From Pelobacter seleniigenes DSM 18267 (GTDB taxonomy: Bacteria > Desulfobacterota > Desulfuromonadia > Desulfuromonadales > Geopsychrobacteraceae), in NCBI RefSeq assembly GCF_000711225.1, contig NZ_JOMG01000001.1, positions 418,855 through 482,854 of the forward strand: a stretch of DNA of 64,000 nucleotides, read 5' to 3'. A program made the position numbers and the translations under genes. Every line of letters begins with the position of its first letter. Within the stretch, counting starts at the first letter, position 1. Under the pieces are notes generated by a model, which was given only the letters and a program-made list of their open reading frames with translations, had not been told where the DNA came from and did not search any database. Below, in pieces: positions 43,793-52,780 of this stretch.

Positions 43793-43823
43793 CAACCCCA
43801 AGGAGATCGTCTCCTTGGGGTTG
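43793..43823. terminator. Hairpin between convergent aguB and metK
   Basis: CAACCCCAAGGAGA (43793-43806), 3-base loop, exact reverse complement (43810-43823). The stem is 14 bp. On the minus strand TCTTGTTC follows, a weak U-tract, so it probably serves metK more than aguB. Confidence 0.6.
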
Positions 43824-43896
43824 CAAGTGTAGCAAAACCACGCTTTTGCGAAGTGTGTTTAGCAAAGACCAGGGCGGCCTTTGCCAATATCAATCA

Positions 43897-45066
43897 TCAC
43901 AACCCGGCGCGGGCCTTGATCGATTCGGCGCGATCAGTAACTTCCCAGGTAAAGCCTGGCAATTCCCGACCGAAATGGCCATAAGCGGCGGTCTGTCGAT
44001 AAATCGGTTTGAGCAGGTCGAGCTGCTCGATGATGGCGGCCGGGCGCATATCGAACTCTTCCCGCACAATCCCGGCGATCGTATTGGACGGAATTTTGCC
44101 GGTCCCGAAGGTGTTGATCATCACCGACACCGGCTCAGCGACGCCGATGGCATAGGCCAACTGCACTTCACACTTCCGTGCCAGTCCGGCGGCAACGATA
44201 TTTTTGGCAATATAACGGGCCATATACGAGGCGCTCCGGTCAACCTTGGAAGGGTCTTTGCCGCTGAACGCTCCGCCGCCATGTGAGCCGTGTCCGCCGT
44301 AGGTGTCGACAATGATTTTTCGCCCGGTCAGGCCGCAATCCCCCATCGGTCCGCCGACAACGAAGCGACCGGTCGGATTGATCAGGAAGCGGGTCTTGTC
44401 ATCCAGCAGTTTAGCCGGCAGGGTCGGCTTGATCACCTCTTCGATAATCGCTTCCTGCAGCTGTTCATAGGTCACGTCCGGGTTATGCTGTGACGAGACA
44501 ACGATGGTGTCGATACGGCTCGGTTTGTCATCGACGTATTGGACCGACACCTGGGATTTGCTGTCCGGCCGCAAAAAGGAAAGCTGACCGCTTTTGCGAA
44601 CATCGGCGAGCCGTTTGGTCAATTTATGGGCGAAAGTAATCGGCATGGGCATCAGTTCCGGAGTCTCGTTGCAAGCGAACCCAAACATCAAGCCCTGGTC
44701 TCCGGCGCCCTGCTCTTTATAGAGACCCTCACCGGCGGTGACCCCTTGAGAGATATCCGGAGACTGCTGATCAATCGAGGTCATGACCGCGCAGGTCTCA
44801 TAATCGAACCCCATGGCGGAATCGCAGTAGCCGATCTCCTTGATGGTCTGCCGCACAATAGCTGGCAGATCTGCATAGGCCGTCGTGGTAATTTCCCCGG
44901 CGATAAAAGCCATCCCGGTGGTCACCAAGGTTTCACAAGCCACGCGGGCATTCGGGTCCTGAGCCAGAATAGCATCAAGTACAGCATCGGAAATCTGATC
45001 GGCAACCTTGTCAGGATGTCCTTCGCTGACGGACTCCGAAGTAAAAAGAAAATCGGTCATGGCCAT
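43897..45066 (-). CDS. metK: S-adenosylmethionine synthase
   Basis: 389 aa, ATG 9 bases after GGAGG. Three-domain family with [20 protein letters not shown] (ATP/metal site), [12 protein letters not shown], and [19 protein letters not shown]-type (here SASY) ending. Makes SAM from methionine and ATP. A good sigma-70 promoter lies upstream (45113-45142); no SAM riboswitch was recognised in the leader. Confidence 0.97.
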   Translation of the reverse strand: MAMTDFLFTSESVSEGHPDKVADQISDAVLDAILAQDPNARVACETLVTTGMAFIAGEITTTAYADLPAIVRQTIKEIGYCDSAMGFDYETCAVMTSIDQQSPDISQGVTAGEGLYKEQGAGDQGLMFGFACNETPELMPMPITFAHKLTKRLADVRKSGQLSFLRPDSKSQVSVQYVDDKPSRIDTIVVSSQHNPDVTYEQLQEAIIEEVIKPTLPAKLLDDKTRFLINPTGRFVVGGPMGDCGLTGRKIIVDTYGGHGSHGGGAFSGKDPSKVDRSASYMARYIAKNIVAAGLARKCEVQLAYAIGVAEPVSVMINTFGTGKIPSNTIAGIVREEFDMRPAAIIEQLDLLKPIYRQTAAYGHFGRELPGFTWEVTDRAESIKARAGL

Positions 45067-45112
45067 AGTGAATGTCCTCCTACTGACGTCTTAAAGTGTT
45101 AAAAACCTGCGG

Positions 45113-45142
45113 ATACTAATGAGGTTAAGCCTCTTGAGTCAA
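45113..45142 (-). promoter_or_regulatory. Probable sigma-70 promoter of metK
   Basis: On the minus strand TTGACT (45142-45137, 5/6) and TAGTAT (45118-45113, 4/6) are separated by 18 bases. The spacer holds a small dyad GAGG-CTTAA-CCTC, a possible operator. It lies about 45 bases upstream of the ATG. Confidence 0.55.
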
Positions 45143-45248
45143 CCTTTTTTATATTCCTGGACCTGAAAATGATATCCGCTCATTTCAGATCGGTCAAAAC
45201 CGGTCTGCTTCTGGCCGCTTGGCGATTTGATTTGATAGCAGCAACGGC

Positions 45249-47030
45249 TTAGATGATGGGGCGGTCAAAAATGTCCGGCAGCAGCTTGCGCATGTCTTCA
45301 TCAATCTGGCAGGACACCTCTTTGCTGGTTGCCAGCTGCAGCAGTTTTTCCACCAGCAATTCACCATCGCGACGGGAAACTTGCCTTAACACCCGCTTAA
45401 CCCGCGGTACGCAGGACGGATTCATAGACAGTTCATGAAAGCCGAGTCCGACCAGGACCATAGCGTAGAGCGGCTCACCAGCCATTTCTCCGCAAATACA
45501 CACATGAATTCCGGCATTGTTGGCAGCATCGCAAGTCGCCTTCAGGGCCCGCAGGATGGCTGGATGCAGGGGGTCGTAAAGATAGGCAACATACTCATTC
45601 CCCCGATCCACGGCAAGGCAATACTGAATCAGATCATTGGTTCCGACGGAGAAGAAATCAACCTCCCGGGCCAGCAGCGGTGCAATCAATACAGCCGATG
45701 GCGTTTCAACCATGATACCAACTTCGAGATCGGGATCATATTTCAATCCTTCCTGCTCCAGTTCCACCGCCGCATCCCGCAGCATGCGTTTACAGGCCCT
45801 GATTTCCGCAACCCCGCTGATCATGGGAAACATGATACGGACCTTGCCGTAATGGGAGGCCCGCAGAATGGCCCGCAATTGAATCCTGAACAGGGTAACT
45901 TCCCGCAGAGAGAAACGAATCGCCCGCAGTCCCATGGCCGGATTACATTCATCAGCCAGATTCAATTCGGGAACGAATTTATCTCCGCCGATATCAAGGG
46001 TCCGGATCGTCACCGGATGCTCCGGCATAATCTGCAGCACCTGACAGTAAGTCTGGAATTGTTCCTCCTCGGAAGGGGGCGTACTGCGTCCCAGGTAGAG
46101 AAATTCAGTCCTAAACAGGCCGACCCCTTCCGCCGCATGCTTACATGCCAGGGCAAACTCTCCCGGTAGTTCCAGATTACCGCGCAGTGCTATGGTGCAG
46201 TTGTCCGTGGTCCTGCCAGGTAACTCACGAAGCCTCTCCAGTTCGCGCTCAAGGTCCTCGAAGGATTGCTTGCGATTGCGATATTCCTGCACAGTCGCCG
46301 GCGAAGGATTGAGGACCACGACCCCGCTGGAACCGTCAATGATGATCGGCATCCGCTCGGTCACCAGCGCGGTAATATTCTCCAGCCCGACAATGGCCGG
46401 GATATCAAGGGAACGCGCCAGAATAGCGGTGTGTGAAGTGCGCCCCCCTTTATCGGTCAGAAAGCCGAGAATATTGGAGCGGTCCATCTGCATGGTCTCT
46501 GCCGGGGACAGGTCATGGGCGACAACCAATGATCTACGCCCGATCTGCCCGAGACTACGCTCGCTGGCTCCGGCCAGGATCCGCAGCAACCGATCACCGA
46601 CGGCATCGACATCGGAGCGCCGCTCACGCAGATACTCATCCTCAATATTGTCGAACAAAGCACGCAGCTTATCAAGGGTACGTGACAAGGCGGCTTCGGC
46701 ATTAAGAAGCTTACGGATCGCCTGTTCCGTTCCCTTGACCAGCATGTCGTCATCAAGGATCAGCAAGTGCGTTTCCAGAATATACAAATGCTCCCGCAGA
46801 TGCTCCTGCTTGGAAACGGCTCGCTTTATATTGTTCAGCTGTTCCCGGGCTTGGTTGAGTGCAGAGCGAAAACGTTGCAGTTCGGTATCAACCAGGTCGG
46901 GAGAGATCTCAGCGGCATCAATGGCCGGCCGACTGGCGAGCAGACAGACTTCTCCGATACTGATTCCCGGAGAAACCCCGATGCCGACCAGATAGGTATC
47001 CTGAGTGATCTCAATCTTCGCCAAAGCCAT
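45249..47030 (-). CDS. ptsI: Phosphoenolpyruvate-protein phosphotransferase (Enzyme I)
   Basis: 593 aa from the ATG at 47030; a TTG 6 bases earlier opens the frame. Domains: N-terminal HPr-binding/phospho-His domain with the active His in GGRTSHTAILARSL, and a PEP-binding TIM barrel with FRTEFLYLGR and the catalytic Cys-containing GICGEMAG-type block (here ICICGEMAGE). Transfers phosphate from PEP to HPr. Overlaps the ptsH stop by 20 bases, so EI and HPr are coupled. Metallic Mg2+ site residues are present in EIGIMVETPSA-type segment (here EVGIMVETPSA). Confidence 0.96.
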   Translation of the reverse strand: MALAKIEITQDTYLVGIGVSPGISIGEVCLLASRPAIDAAEISPDLVDTELQRFRSALNQAREQLNNIKRAVSKQEHLREHLYILETHLLILDDDMLVKGTEQAIRKLLNAEAALSRTLDKLRALFDNIEDEYLRERRSDVDAVGDRLLRILAGASERSLGQIGRRSLVVAHDLSPAETMQMDRSNILGFLTDKGGRTSHTAILARSLDIPAIVGLENITALVTERMPIIIDGSSGVVVLNPSPATVQEYRNRKQSFEDLERELERLRELPGRTTDNCTIALRGNLELPGEFALACKHAAEGVGLFRTEFLYLGRSTPPSEEEQFQTYCQVLQIMPEHPVTIRTLDIGGDKFVPELNLADECNPAMGLRAIRFSLREVTLFRIQLRAILRASHYGKVRIMFPMISGVAEIRACKRMLRDAAVELEQEGLKYDPDLEVGIMVETPSAVLIAPLLAREVDFFSVGTNDLIQYCLAVDRGNEYVAYLYDPLHPAILRALKATCDAANNAGIHVCICGEMAGEPLYAMVLVGLGFHELSMNPSCVPRVKRVLRQVSRRDGELLVEKLLQLATSKEVSCQIDEDMRKLLPDIFDRPII

Positions 47031-47277
47031 CCTCAATCAATGCGGCGATACGGACCATCGCCTGGTCTTCGTCACTCCCCGCTACGGTCACCTCGATATC
47101 CGTTCCCTGGGGCGCGGCAAGTAGAAGAATCCCCATAATACTCTTGCCGTTGACCTCGACCTCATCCTTGATCAGGGTCACTTCAGAGCTAAATTTATTG
47201 GCTGTCTGCACCAGTTGGGCAGCAGCCCTGGCATGCAATCCAAGACGGTTCTTAATCGTAAAATTTCGGCTTAACAT
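47011..47277 (-). CDS. ptsH: Phosphocarrier protein HPr
   Basis: 88 aa. Active-site His15 in GLHARAAAQLV and the regulatory Ser46 in KSIMGILLL, the site for HPr kinase, which is encoded 4 genes upstream. HPr passes phosphate to the EIIA proteins and, as HPr-Ser-P, acts in regulation. The stop lies inside the ptsI coding region. Confidence 0.96.
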   Translation of the reverse strand: MLSRNFTIKNRLGLHARAAAQLVQTANKFSSEVTLIKDEVEVNGKSIMGILLLAAPQGTDIEVTVAGSDEDQAMVRIAALIEDGFGED

Positions 47278-47286
47278 TTATCGTCC

Positions 47287-48057
47287 TTACATTTCAAGCC
47301 ACTGAATTACATCGGCCCAGAATAACCCGGCCATGAATATGATCAGTGCAATAATATAAATCATCCAAAGGGTGGACACCCCTTTTCTGGCAAGATACGC
47401 CAACAATACCATCGGTAGCAGGGTCAGCAGTCCTAACCAGGTCGCGAGAGACTGCCGTCCCAAATGAGAAAAAACCATGAAGGCACTCAACCCGCCCAGG
47501 ACAACCACCGCAGCCTCCTTGGTATGGATGGCCCAGTCCGGCAGGCTGTTTTGTTGAATGAACTCTACCGAGTTCATTCCTTGCCGATAGCCCCGGGCAA
47601 AGAAAACAGTCCGGAACCAGAAGGGGACCAGGTTGAACAGCAGTAGAAAAACCAGGGAGGACCAGAGAAATCCTTTGACCGCGAAAAACAGGCTCACCCC
47701 TGCGGCCAGAGGTCGCAAACCGCCCCAAAACAAGGCATCGCCGATGGCCGCGTAAGGCGCCGCGACAATTTCCTTGAAATCATCGATATCCACTGCAGGG
47801 GTGTCGCCGGCCGCCTGTTTTTCCTCGAGCTTCAACACCGCCCCGGCCACCAGCGGGGTCAGGTAGGGGTGGGTATTGAAATAGCCGACATAGCGTCGCG
47901 CCACGGCCAGCAGCTGGCTTCCGGAATACAGTTTCCGCAACCCTGGAAGCAGAGCATAAAAGAACCCCAGTCCCTGGTGCCGTTCAAAGTTCCAGCTCGC
48001 CTGCAAAATCAGAAAGCGTAACCAGATATGAAGCCTTGTTTTCCAGGAAAAAGCCAT
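47287..48057 (-). CDS. PTS mannose/sorbose-family EIID component
   Basis: 256 aa from the ATG at 48057, two bases after the EIIC stop. The EIID pattern is clear: WNFERHQGLGFFYALLPGLRKLY, GYFNTHPYL, DALFWGGLRPLA and FRTVFFARGYRQGM, then a C-terminal membrane helix. It forms the sugar-translocating membrane complex with EIIC. Alternative GTG starts at 48072 or 48063 overlap the EIIC gene. Confidence 0.9.
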   Translation of the reverse strand: MAFSWKTRLHIWLRFLILQASWNFERHQGLGFFYALLPGLRKLYSGSQLLAVARRYVGYFNTHPYLTPLVAGAVLKLEEKQAAGDTPAVDIDDFKEIVAAPYAAIGDALFWGGLRPLAAGVSLFFAVKGFLWSSLVFLLLFNLVPFWFRTVFFARGYRQGMNSVEFIQQNSLPDWAIHTKEAAVVVLGGLSAFMVFSHLGRQSLATWLGLLTLLPMVLLAYLARKGVSTLWMIYIIALIIFMAGLFWADVIQWLEM

Positions 48058-48059
48058 CT

Positions 48060-48752
48060 TCACACCAGCCACATCAGCAAAAAAGCCATACCAAAAGAGG
48101 CACAGAACAGAGTAATGGACCGGCTGACATTAATTGTCCCCAAAATGACCGCAACACCGATCAGCGGCAACGCCAACTGGATCCAGCTGGACGAGTAAAC
48201 CAACCCTTCCTCAATCAGCGGCCATAAAAACGGGATGATCAGCAGACCGCCCCCAAGAATGACGATATAGGTACTTAATGCAGCGACTGAGAAGCTCAAC
48301 AACCCTTTTAAATGTTGCCGCTCCGCTCCCCGCAACGAGCCCCGTTCGATGGCCAGTTCCGCCAGTTCCGGCAGATGGTCGTTAAAACGCCGGGCCCGAT
48401 GATCGAAATATTGTCCCAACTTTCCCAACGGCAGAGTCACCAGCAAACAAAACAGCGCCGGTTCCGGGCCGCTGATCGTGAACATGCGCGCCACCGTCAC
48501 CGCCAGAACCGTTGCCGCAATGGAAACCTGCGTATCGTCAGGCGGAATCGCCGCGCCGACCGGAAGTCGCGCCAGCCACAACAGCTCCATCATGATCCCG
48601 ACCTGCAGACCGATCAGTGGCTGGCCCAGCAACATCCCGGTCAACGGTGCGGCAACCAACGGTCGCGAGATCATGATCTGCAGAACCGCAACACGGTCCA
48701 ATCCGCAGAGCAGCGCAACCAAAGCTCCGAGCAAGAGATCCTGAATAATCAA
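48060..48752 (-). CDS. PTS mannose/sorbose-family EIIC component
   Basis: 230 aa, about 7 helices. EIIC motif GMLLGQPLIGLQVGIMMELLWLARLPVGAAIPPDD is diagnostic. It forms the transport channel with EIID. Sugar specificity is unknown; in Geobacter-like bacteria the EIIABCD set may work in regulation as well as transport (established for related clusters only by inference). Confidence 0.92.
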   Translation of the reverse strand: MIIQDLLLGALVALLCGLDRVAVLQIMISRPLVAAPLTGMLLGQPLIGLQVGIMMELLWLARLPVGAAIPPDDTQVSIAATVLAVTVARMFTISGPEPALFCLLVTLPLGKLGQYFDHRARRFNDHLPELAELAIERGSLRGAERQHLKGLLSFSVAALSTYIVILGGGLLIIPFLWPLIEEGLVYSSSWIQLALPLIGVAVILGTINVSRSITLFCASFGMAFLLMWLV

Positions 48753-49243
48753 TCCTTTTCCTTTATCAGGGGCGTCAATTTTTTCCAGGACCGTTCACTG
48801 TCTGCAGGGATACAGCGAGCGGAGATATCGACTCCCGCCTGATCAAGGAGTGCCAGGTCATCGACATCGGCTTCATCCAGAAAGACGGTGCAACACAGGC
48901 GGGCTTTGCCCTTGTCCGCATGCAGGTTACCCAGGTTCAAACGGTCGAATTCAAGACCGCTCCGATAAGCCCGCAGGGCATCGGCGGTGGTTCCGAACAA
49001 TAGCAGAACCTTTTTGCGCTGGAGGGCTTCGGAGTTCAAAAGCGGGATAATTTCATCAATGGTGCCGATTTCCACCTGCAGCCGACTGGGAACTGAGGCC
49101 TGCATCATTATTTTTTTCAGTGGATTATGGGCCAGTTCATCATTGGCCACGACAATGCAATCGGCCTTGACAAACGGTACCCATGCTTCCAGGACCTGCC
49201 CATGGATCAAACGATTATCTATCCGTGTTAAAACCAGCGACAT
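48749..49243 (-). CDS. PTS mannose/sorbose-family EIIB component
   Basis: 164 aa. LTRIDNRLIHGQVLEAW holds the phosphorylated His (in RLIHGQ), and VVANDELAHNPLKK follows. It receives phosphate from the EIIA encoded just upstream and phosphorylates the sugar carried by EIIC/EIID. Overlaps the EIIC start by 4 bases. Confidence 0.93.
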   Translation of the reverse strand: MSLVLTRIDNRLIHGQVLEAWVPFVKADCIVVANDELAHNPLKKIMMQASVPSRLQVEIGTIDEIIPLLNSEALQRKKVLLLFGTTADALRAYRSGLEFDRLNLGNLHADKGKARLCCTVFLDEADVDDLALLDQAGVDISARCIPADSERSWKKLTPLIKEKD

Positions 49244-49254
49244 GTTTTCCCCTG

Positions 49255-49668
49255 TCAGGTTCTATCGATGTTACGCAACAATTCCATAGGTCTTATGATC
49301 GCATCCCGGGCATATTCTTTCAAGCGTCCAGCCAAATCTTCCAGAACCAATTCGTTTCTGGCTCCGGCACATTTGATCAGCATCGGCAGATTAACCCCGG
49401 TCAAAATTTCAATCGCCCCGGGCGCCAGAAACTCGGCGCTGATATTGGTCGGGGTCCCCCCGAACAGATCGGACAGGATCATCACCCCCTGGCCATCAAT
49501 ACCCACCTGGTCGATAGCCTGTTGCAATTCAGCCTTCGCATTGTCCACCGACATACTGCGATTGATGCTGATGGCCTTAACCTTGTCAAGCGGTCCCAAA
49601 ATCAGTTCAGCGGCCTGCACCAGCTCAGCGGCCAGCCCGGCATGAGAAATCACCACAATACCTATCAT
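49255..49668 (-). CDS. PTS mannose-family EIIA component
   Basis: 137 aa. ISHAGLAAELVQAAELI has the active His9, and SDLFGGTPTN is the family block. Accepts phosphate from HPr-His15-P. Lies 3 bases after rapZ. EIIA and EIIB are separate proteins here, not the fused ManX type. Confidence 0.93.
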   Translation of the reverse strand: MIGIVVISHAGLAAELVQAAELILGPLDKVKAISINRSMSVDNAKAELQQAIDQVGIDGQGVMILSDLFGGTPTNISAEFLAPGAIEILTGVNLPMLIKCAGARNELVLEDLAGRLKEYARDAIIRPMELLRNIDRT

Positions 49669-49671
49669 GAT

Positions 49672-50532
49672 TTACCCTTTATCGATATCACGATGATTCA
49701 CTCTCAGCAGCACCTGTGTATCGGGAAACGCACCGTACAGGTCTTCGACAATCGATACGCTGCGATGCCTGCCCCCGGTACAACCGATGGCCAGAGTCAG
49801 ATAACTCTTCCCCTCGGCCCGATAATGGGGAATCAGAAAAGCCAGTAGCGGATCCAGGTGCTTGCGAAACTCGCGACAGGTGGGCTGAGAGAGGACATAA
49901 TCACGTAATACCGGATCAAGTCCGGTCAATGGTCTTAGCTCTTCAACATAATGCGGGTTGGGCAGAAAACGCACATCAAAAACCAGATCTGCGGCCGGCG
50001 GCAGGCCGTAGCGATAGCCGAAGGACTCCAGATTGACGATCAATAGCGGTTCCCGCTCTTCGCCCAGAAAAGACAGCACCAGATCCCGTAACTGCCGGGA
50101 GGTCAGGTTGCTGCTGTCAATCACCCTGGTGGCCGCATTTCGCAAGCGCAGCAGATATTGTCGCTCCCTCTGAACCCCGGCCTGGACCGACTCCGAATGG
50201 GCCAACGGATGAGAACGGCGGGTTTCCGAGTAGCGGCGCTGCAGGACCTCATCGGCGGCTTCGAAAAACAGGATATCCAGCTGATAGCCGGCCTCTTCCA
50301 ACCCCTGAAAAATCCTGGCGTGGTCAACCAGAAAACCGCGATTACGGACATCAATGACCACCGCAAGGTCAGATTCGGCATTCAGCCCTTCTTCAGCGCG
50401 CCGCAAAAAATCCGGCAGCATCACCAGGGGCAGATTGTCGACTACGAAAAAGCCCTGATCTTCAAGTACACGCGCCGCCGTCGATTTTCCGGAGCCGGAA
50501 AGCCCGGTGATAATGACCAGCCGCTGGCTCAT
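49672..50532 (-). CDS. rapZ: RNase adapter protein RapZ
   Basis: 286 aa. N-terminal Walker A GLSGSGKSTA and the VDNLPLVML block of YvcJ/RapZ P-loop proteins; C-terminal CTGGRHRSV. RapZ binds small RNAs and in enterobacteria targets GlmZ to RNase E; it also binds sugar-phosphate metabolites. Overlaps the hprK stop by 4 bases. Its place between hprK and EIIA is the conserved order. Confidence 0.95.
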   Translation of the reverse strand: MSQRLVIITGLSGSGKSTAARVLEDQGFFVVDNLPLVMLPDFLRRAEEGLNAESDLAVVIDVRNRGFLVDHARIFQGLEEAGYQLDILFFEAADEVLQRRYSETRRSHPLAHSESVQAGVQRERQYLLRLRNAATRVIDSSNLTSRQLRDLVLSFLGEEREPLLIVNLESFGYRYGLPPAADLVFDVRFLPNPHYVEELRPLTGLDPVLRDYVLSQPTCREFRKHLDPLLAFLIPHYRAEGKSYLTLAIGCTGGRHRSVSIVEDLYGAFPDTQVLLRVNHRDIDKG

Positions 50533-51503
50533 TCCAAATCATCTCCGATAATCGAATGGGAGTGCAGGTGGGCCGCTTCAGCCATACGTTTTTCCAACAA
50601 TTCCTGAAATTCGCGGGCGCTGTGATAACCCATTTCTTTGAGCAGTTGGTTCCGCGCTGCAACTTCGACAATGGTGCTGATATTTCGCCCCGGTGCCACG
50701 GGGATACGGACAAACGGAAGCTCAACCCCATGCAGGTTGAAGGTTTGATCCTCCATCCCCAGGCGGTCGTACTCCTTATCATCCTCCCACTCGACCAGTT
50801 CCACAACCAGATCGATTTTTTTCCGCCCGCGAATTGCCGCGACCCCGAACAGATGTTTGATATTGAGGATACCGAGCCCCCGAACCTCCATATGGTGAGG
50901 CAGCAGATCCATCCCTTCGCCGAAAACAACGGAAGGCAGCTTGAATCTGACCTTGACAACATCATCCGCCACCAGGCGAAAACCACGTAAAATCAGTTCC
51001 AGCGCGCACTCGCTTTTGCCGATCCCGCTTTTCCCCTGAATCAGGACCCCCATGCCGAGGACATCGAGCAGAACCCCGTGCAGGGTTGAGGTCGGCAGTA
51101 ACCGTTCCTCGAGAAAACGCGTGATCAGGGAAATAAAATGGGAGCTGAGATGGTCGGTCCGCAACAACGGAGTGCGCCCGGCATTGGCGCTTTCGAGGAG
51201 ATAGTCGGGAACCTCCTGGCCTTTGGTAATCACCAGGCAGGAAAGCTGGTATTGACACAGCTTTCGAACCTGCTCGCGGGCTTTCTCTTCCGGCATATGC
51301 GCCAGAAAGCTCAGTTCGGTTGTCCCCAAAACCTGGACCCGGTCCGGATGCAGACTGCTCATGTAACCGGCCAGCGCAAGGCCGGGTTTTTGAATCCTTG
51401 GCACGGAGACACAGTTGTCCAAGCCAGCCCCCCCGGCCAACAGCTCCAGGTTCAGACCGGCTTCCTTTTCATCGAGAATGTCCTGTATCGAAAGCTTCGG
51501 CAT
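50529..51503 (-). CDS. hprK: HPr kinase/phosphorylase
   Basis: 324 aa from the ATG at 51503; a TTG at 51518 opens the frame, and neither has a clear ribosome site. Walker A QGKSGIGKSECALEL, the HprK signature EVRGLGILNIKHLFG and RPDRVQVLG-type N-terminal blocks are present. It phosphorylates HPr on Ser46 or removes that phosphate, depending on metabolite level. A full HPr-Ser regulation circuit is thus encoded together. Confidence 0.94.
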   Translation of the reverse strand: MPKLSIQDILDEKEAGLNLELLAGGAGLDNCVSVPRIQKPGLALAGYMSSLHPDRVQVLGTTELSFLAHMPEEKAREQVRKLCQYQLSCLVITKGQEVPDYLLESANAGRTPLLRTDHLSSHFISLITRFLEERLLPTSTLHGVLLDVLGMGVLIQGKSGIGKSECALELILRGFRLVADDVVKVRFKLPSVVFGEGMDLLPHHMEVRGLGILNIKHLFGVAAIRGRKKIDLVVELVEWEDDKEYDRLGMEDQTFNLHGVELPFVRIPVAPGRNISTIVEVAARNQLLKEMGYHSAREFQELLEKRMAEAAHLHSHSIIGDDLE

Positions 51504-51577
51504 AAGGTTCGGATTCAATCAACCACGGGCATGGCCCTAAAAAAGTTAGCGGATTCGGGAGGCAAGCATCAGGAAGG

Positions 51578-52033
51578 TTAGCCCTCTTCTTCAAGAATAA
51601 TCTGGTAAATCGCATCCTGATCGGCAGCGTCCAGTAATTTTTTTCTCACCTTGGAGTCTTTCAGCAGCTTGGAAATCCTGGCCAGGGTTTTCAGATGAAC
51701 GCCTACGGACTCCTCTGGAGCGATCAGCAGAAAAAACAGGTAGGCCGGCTGGCCATCCATCGACTCAAAATCGACCCCGCCCTTGCTCCGGCCGAACACC
51801 AGCTTCAGCTCCGGGATTCCCGCCAGTTTGCCGTGCGGAATGGCGACCCCATCACCGATCCCGGTGCTGCCAAGTTTTTCACGCTCCTCCAGAACAGCAA
51901 TAACCTCATCGCGGTTCAGAGAGGGCTCACAGTCAATCAGCGCGTCCGTGAGTTCGGCAAGAGTTCCGGTCTTGTCCTTGGCCTTAAGATCAGCGACGAT
52001 AGCCTGGGGATTCAGTAGTTCAGAAATGTTCAT
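51578..52033 (-). CDS. ptsN: PTS nitrogen-regulatory EIIA (PtsN)
   Basis: 151 aa from the ATG at 52033; a GTG two codons earlier is possible. The active-site His lies in IPHGKL. EIIA-Ntr, a non-transporting PTS branch that regulates K+ and nitrogen responses. It sits between hprK and hpf, separated from hpf by an intrinsic terminator. Confidence 0.93.
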   Translation of the reverse strand: MNISELLNPQAIVADLKAKDKTGTLAELTDALIDCEPSLNRDEVIAVLEEREKLGSTGIGDGVAIPHGKLAGIPELKLVFGRSKGGVDFESMDGQPAYLFFLLIAPEESVGVHLKTLARISKLLKDSKVRKKLLDAADQDAIYQIILEEEG

Positions 52034-52059
52034 AATCACAATCTTATTCGGTCAGCAAT

Positions 52060-52101
52060 AAAAAAGCACGGGTCTTTTCCCATTTCTGGGAAAAGACCCG
52101 C
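52060..52101 (-). terminator. Intrinsic terminator after hpf
   Basis: On the minus strand GCGGGTCTTTTCCC / GGGAAAAGACCCGTGC (52088-52101 and 52066-52081) form a long stem, followed by a T-run (TTTTTTA, 52065-52060). It lies between hpf and ptsN, genes that are usually cotranscribed, so it may act as an attenuator that reduces ptsN and downstream PTS expression from the rpoN operon. Confidence 0.88.
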
Positions 52102-52115
52102 ATCCACAAATATGG

Positions 52116-52664
52116 TTAACTTCCTTGAGGAACGATCAAACCGTAGTTGCCATCTTTGCGACGGTAAACCACATTCATCTCCTCGGAATGGTCATCGGTA
52201 AAAACCAGGAACTCTTTGTCCAGCAGGTCCATCTGCATCACCGCTTCTTCAACCGACATCGGTTTGACAAAAAACGAATGGCTGCGGATAATTTCCGGAT
52301 TGCCGCCTCCGTCATCAACACTCGGTCCCGAGATAATCGATTTTTCAACCAGCCGCTGATTGGCCGTGGTTCCTTTATGTTCTTTTAATTTTTCCTTGTA
52401 CTTTTTGAGCTGCCGTTCAATTTTATCGACCATCAGATCAATGGCAGCATACATATCATCTTTTTCTTCCATGCTTTTCATGGTCAGGCCCTTGGCCACC
52501 ATGGTCACTTCAGCACGGTGATAGATTTTTTTCTGAACGGATAAAACAACTTGAGCGTCAATCGGCTCGTCAATATACTTTTTGACCCGGGCCAGTTTCT
52601 CTTCCACATAGCTACGAACGGCATCACTGCTTTCCATATGACGGAAGGTAACGGCAATTTGCAT
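52116..52664 (-). CDS. hpf: Long-form ribosome hibernation-promoting factor
   Basis: 182 aa. The N-terminal S30AE domain (about 1-100) has VRSYVEEKLARVKKY and AINDLMVDK-type (AAIDLMVDK) segments; the C-terminal dimerisation domain (about 125-182) begins after the linker, with IRSHSFFVKPMSVEEAV. The long form makes 100S ribosome dimers alone. It follows rpoN, the standard order. Confidence 0.95.
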   Translation of the reverse strand: MQIAVTFRHMESSDAVRSYVEEKLARVKKYIDEPIDAQVVLSVQKKIYHRAEVTMVAKGLTMKSMEEKDDMYAAIDLMVDKIERQLKKYKEKLKEHKGTTANQRLVEKSIISGPSVDDGGGNPEIIRSHSFFVKPMSVEEAVMQMDLLDKEFLVFTDDHSEEMNVVYRRKDGNYGLIVPQGS

Positions 52665-52780
52665 AAGACAACCTCCTTGCGGTAACAGGCTCCGGCCTAG
52701 TGCCAGGCTCTTCTTTGGATTATAGCGTAGAATGGCGCCTGAGACATCCTTCTATCCGCAACAGAATTCCTAATCCGTAT

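Noticed and set aside
45067-45248. Possible SAM riboswitch upstream of metK
   Set aside because: No SAM-I or SAM-II consensus; the short dyads do not fit.
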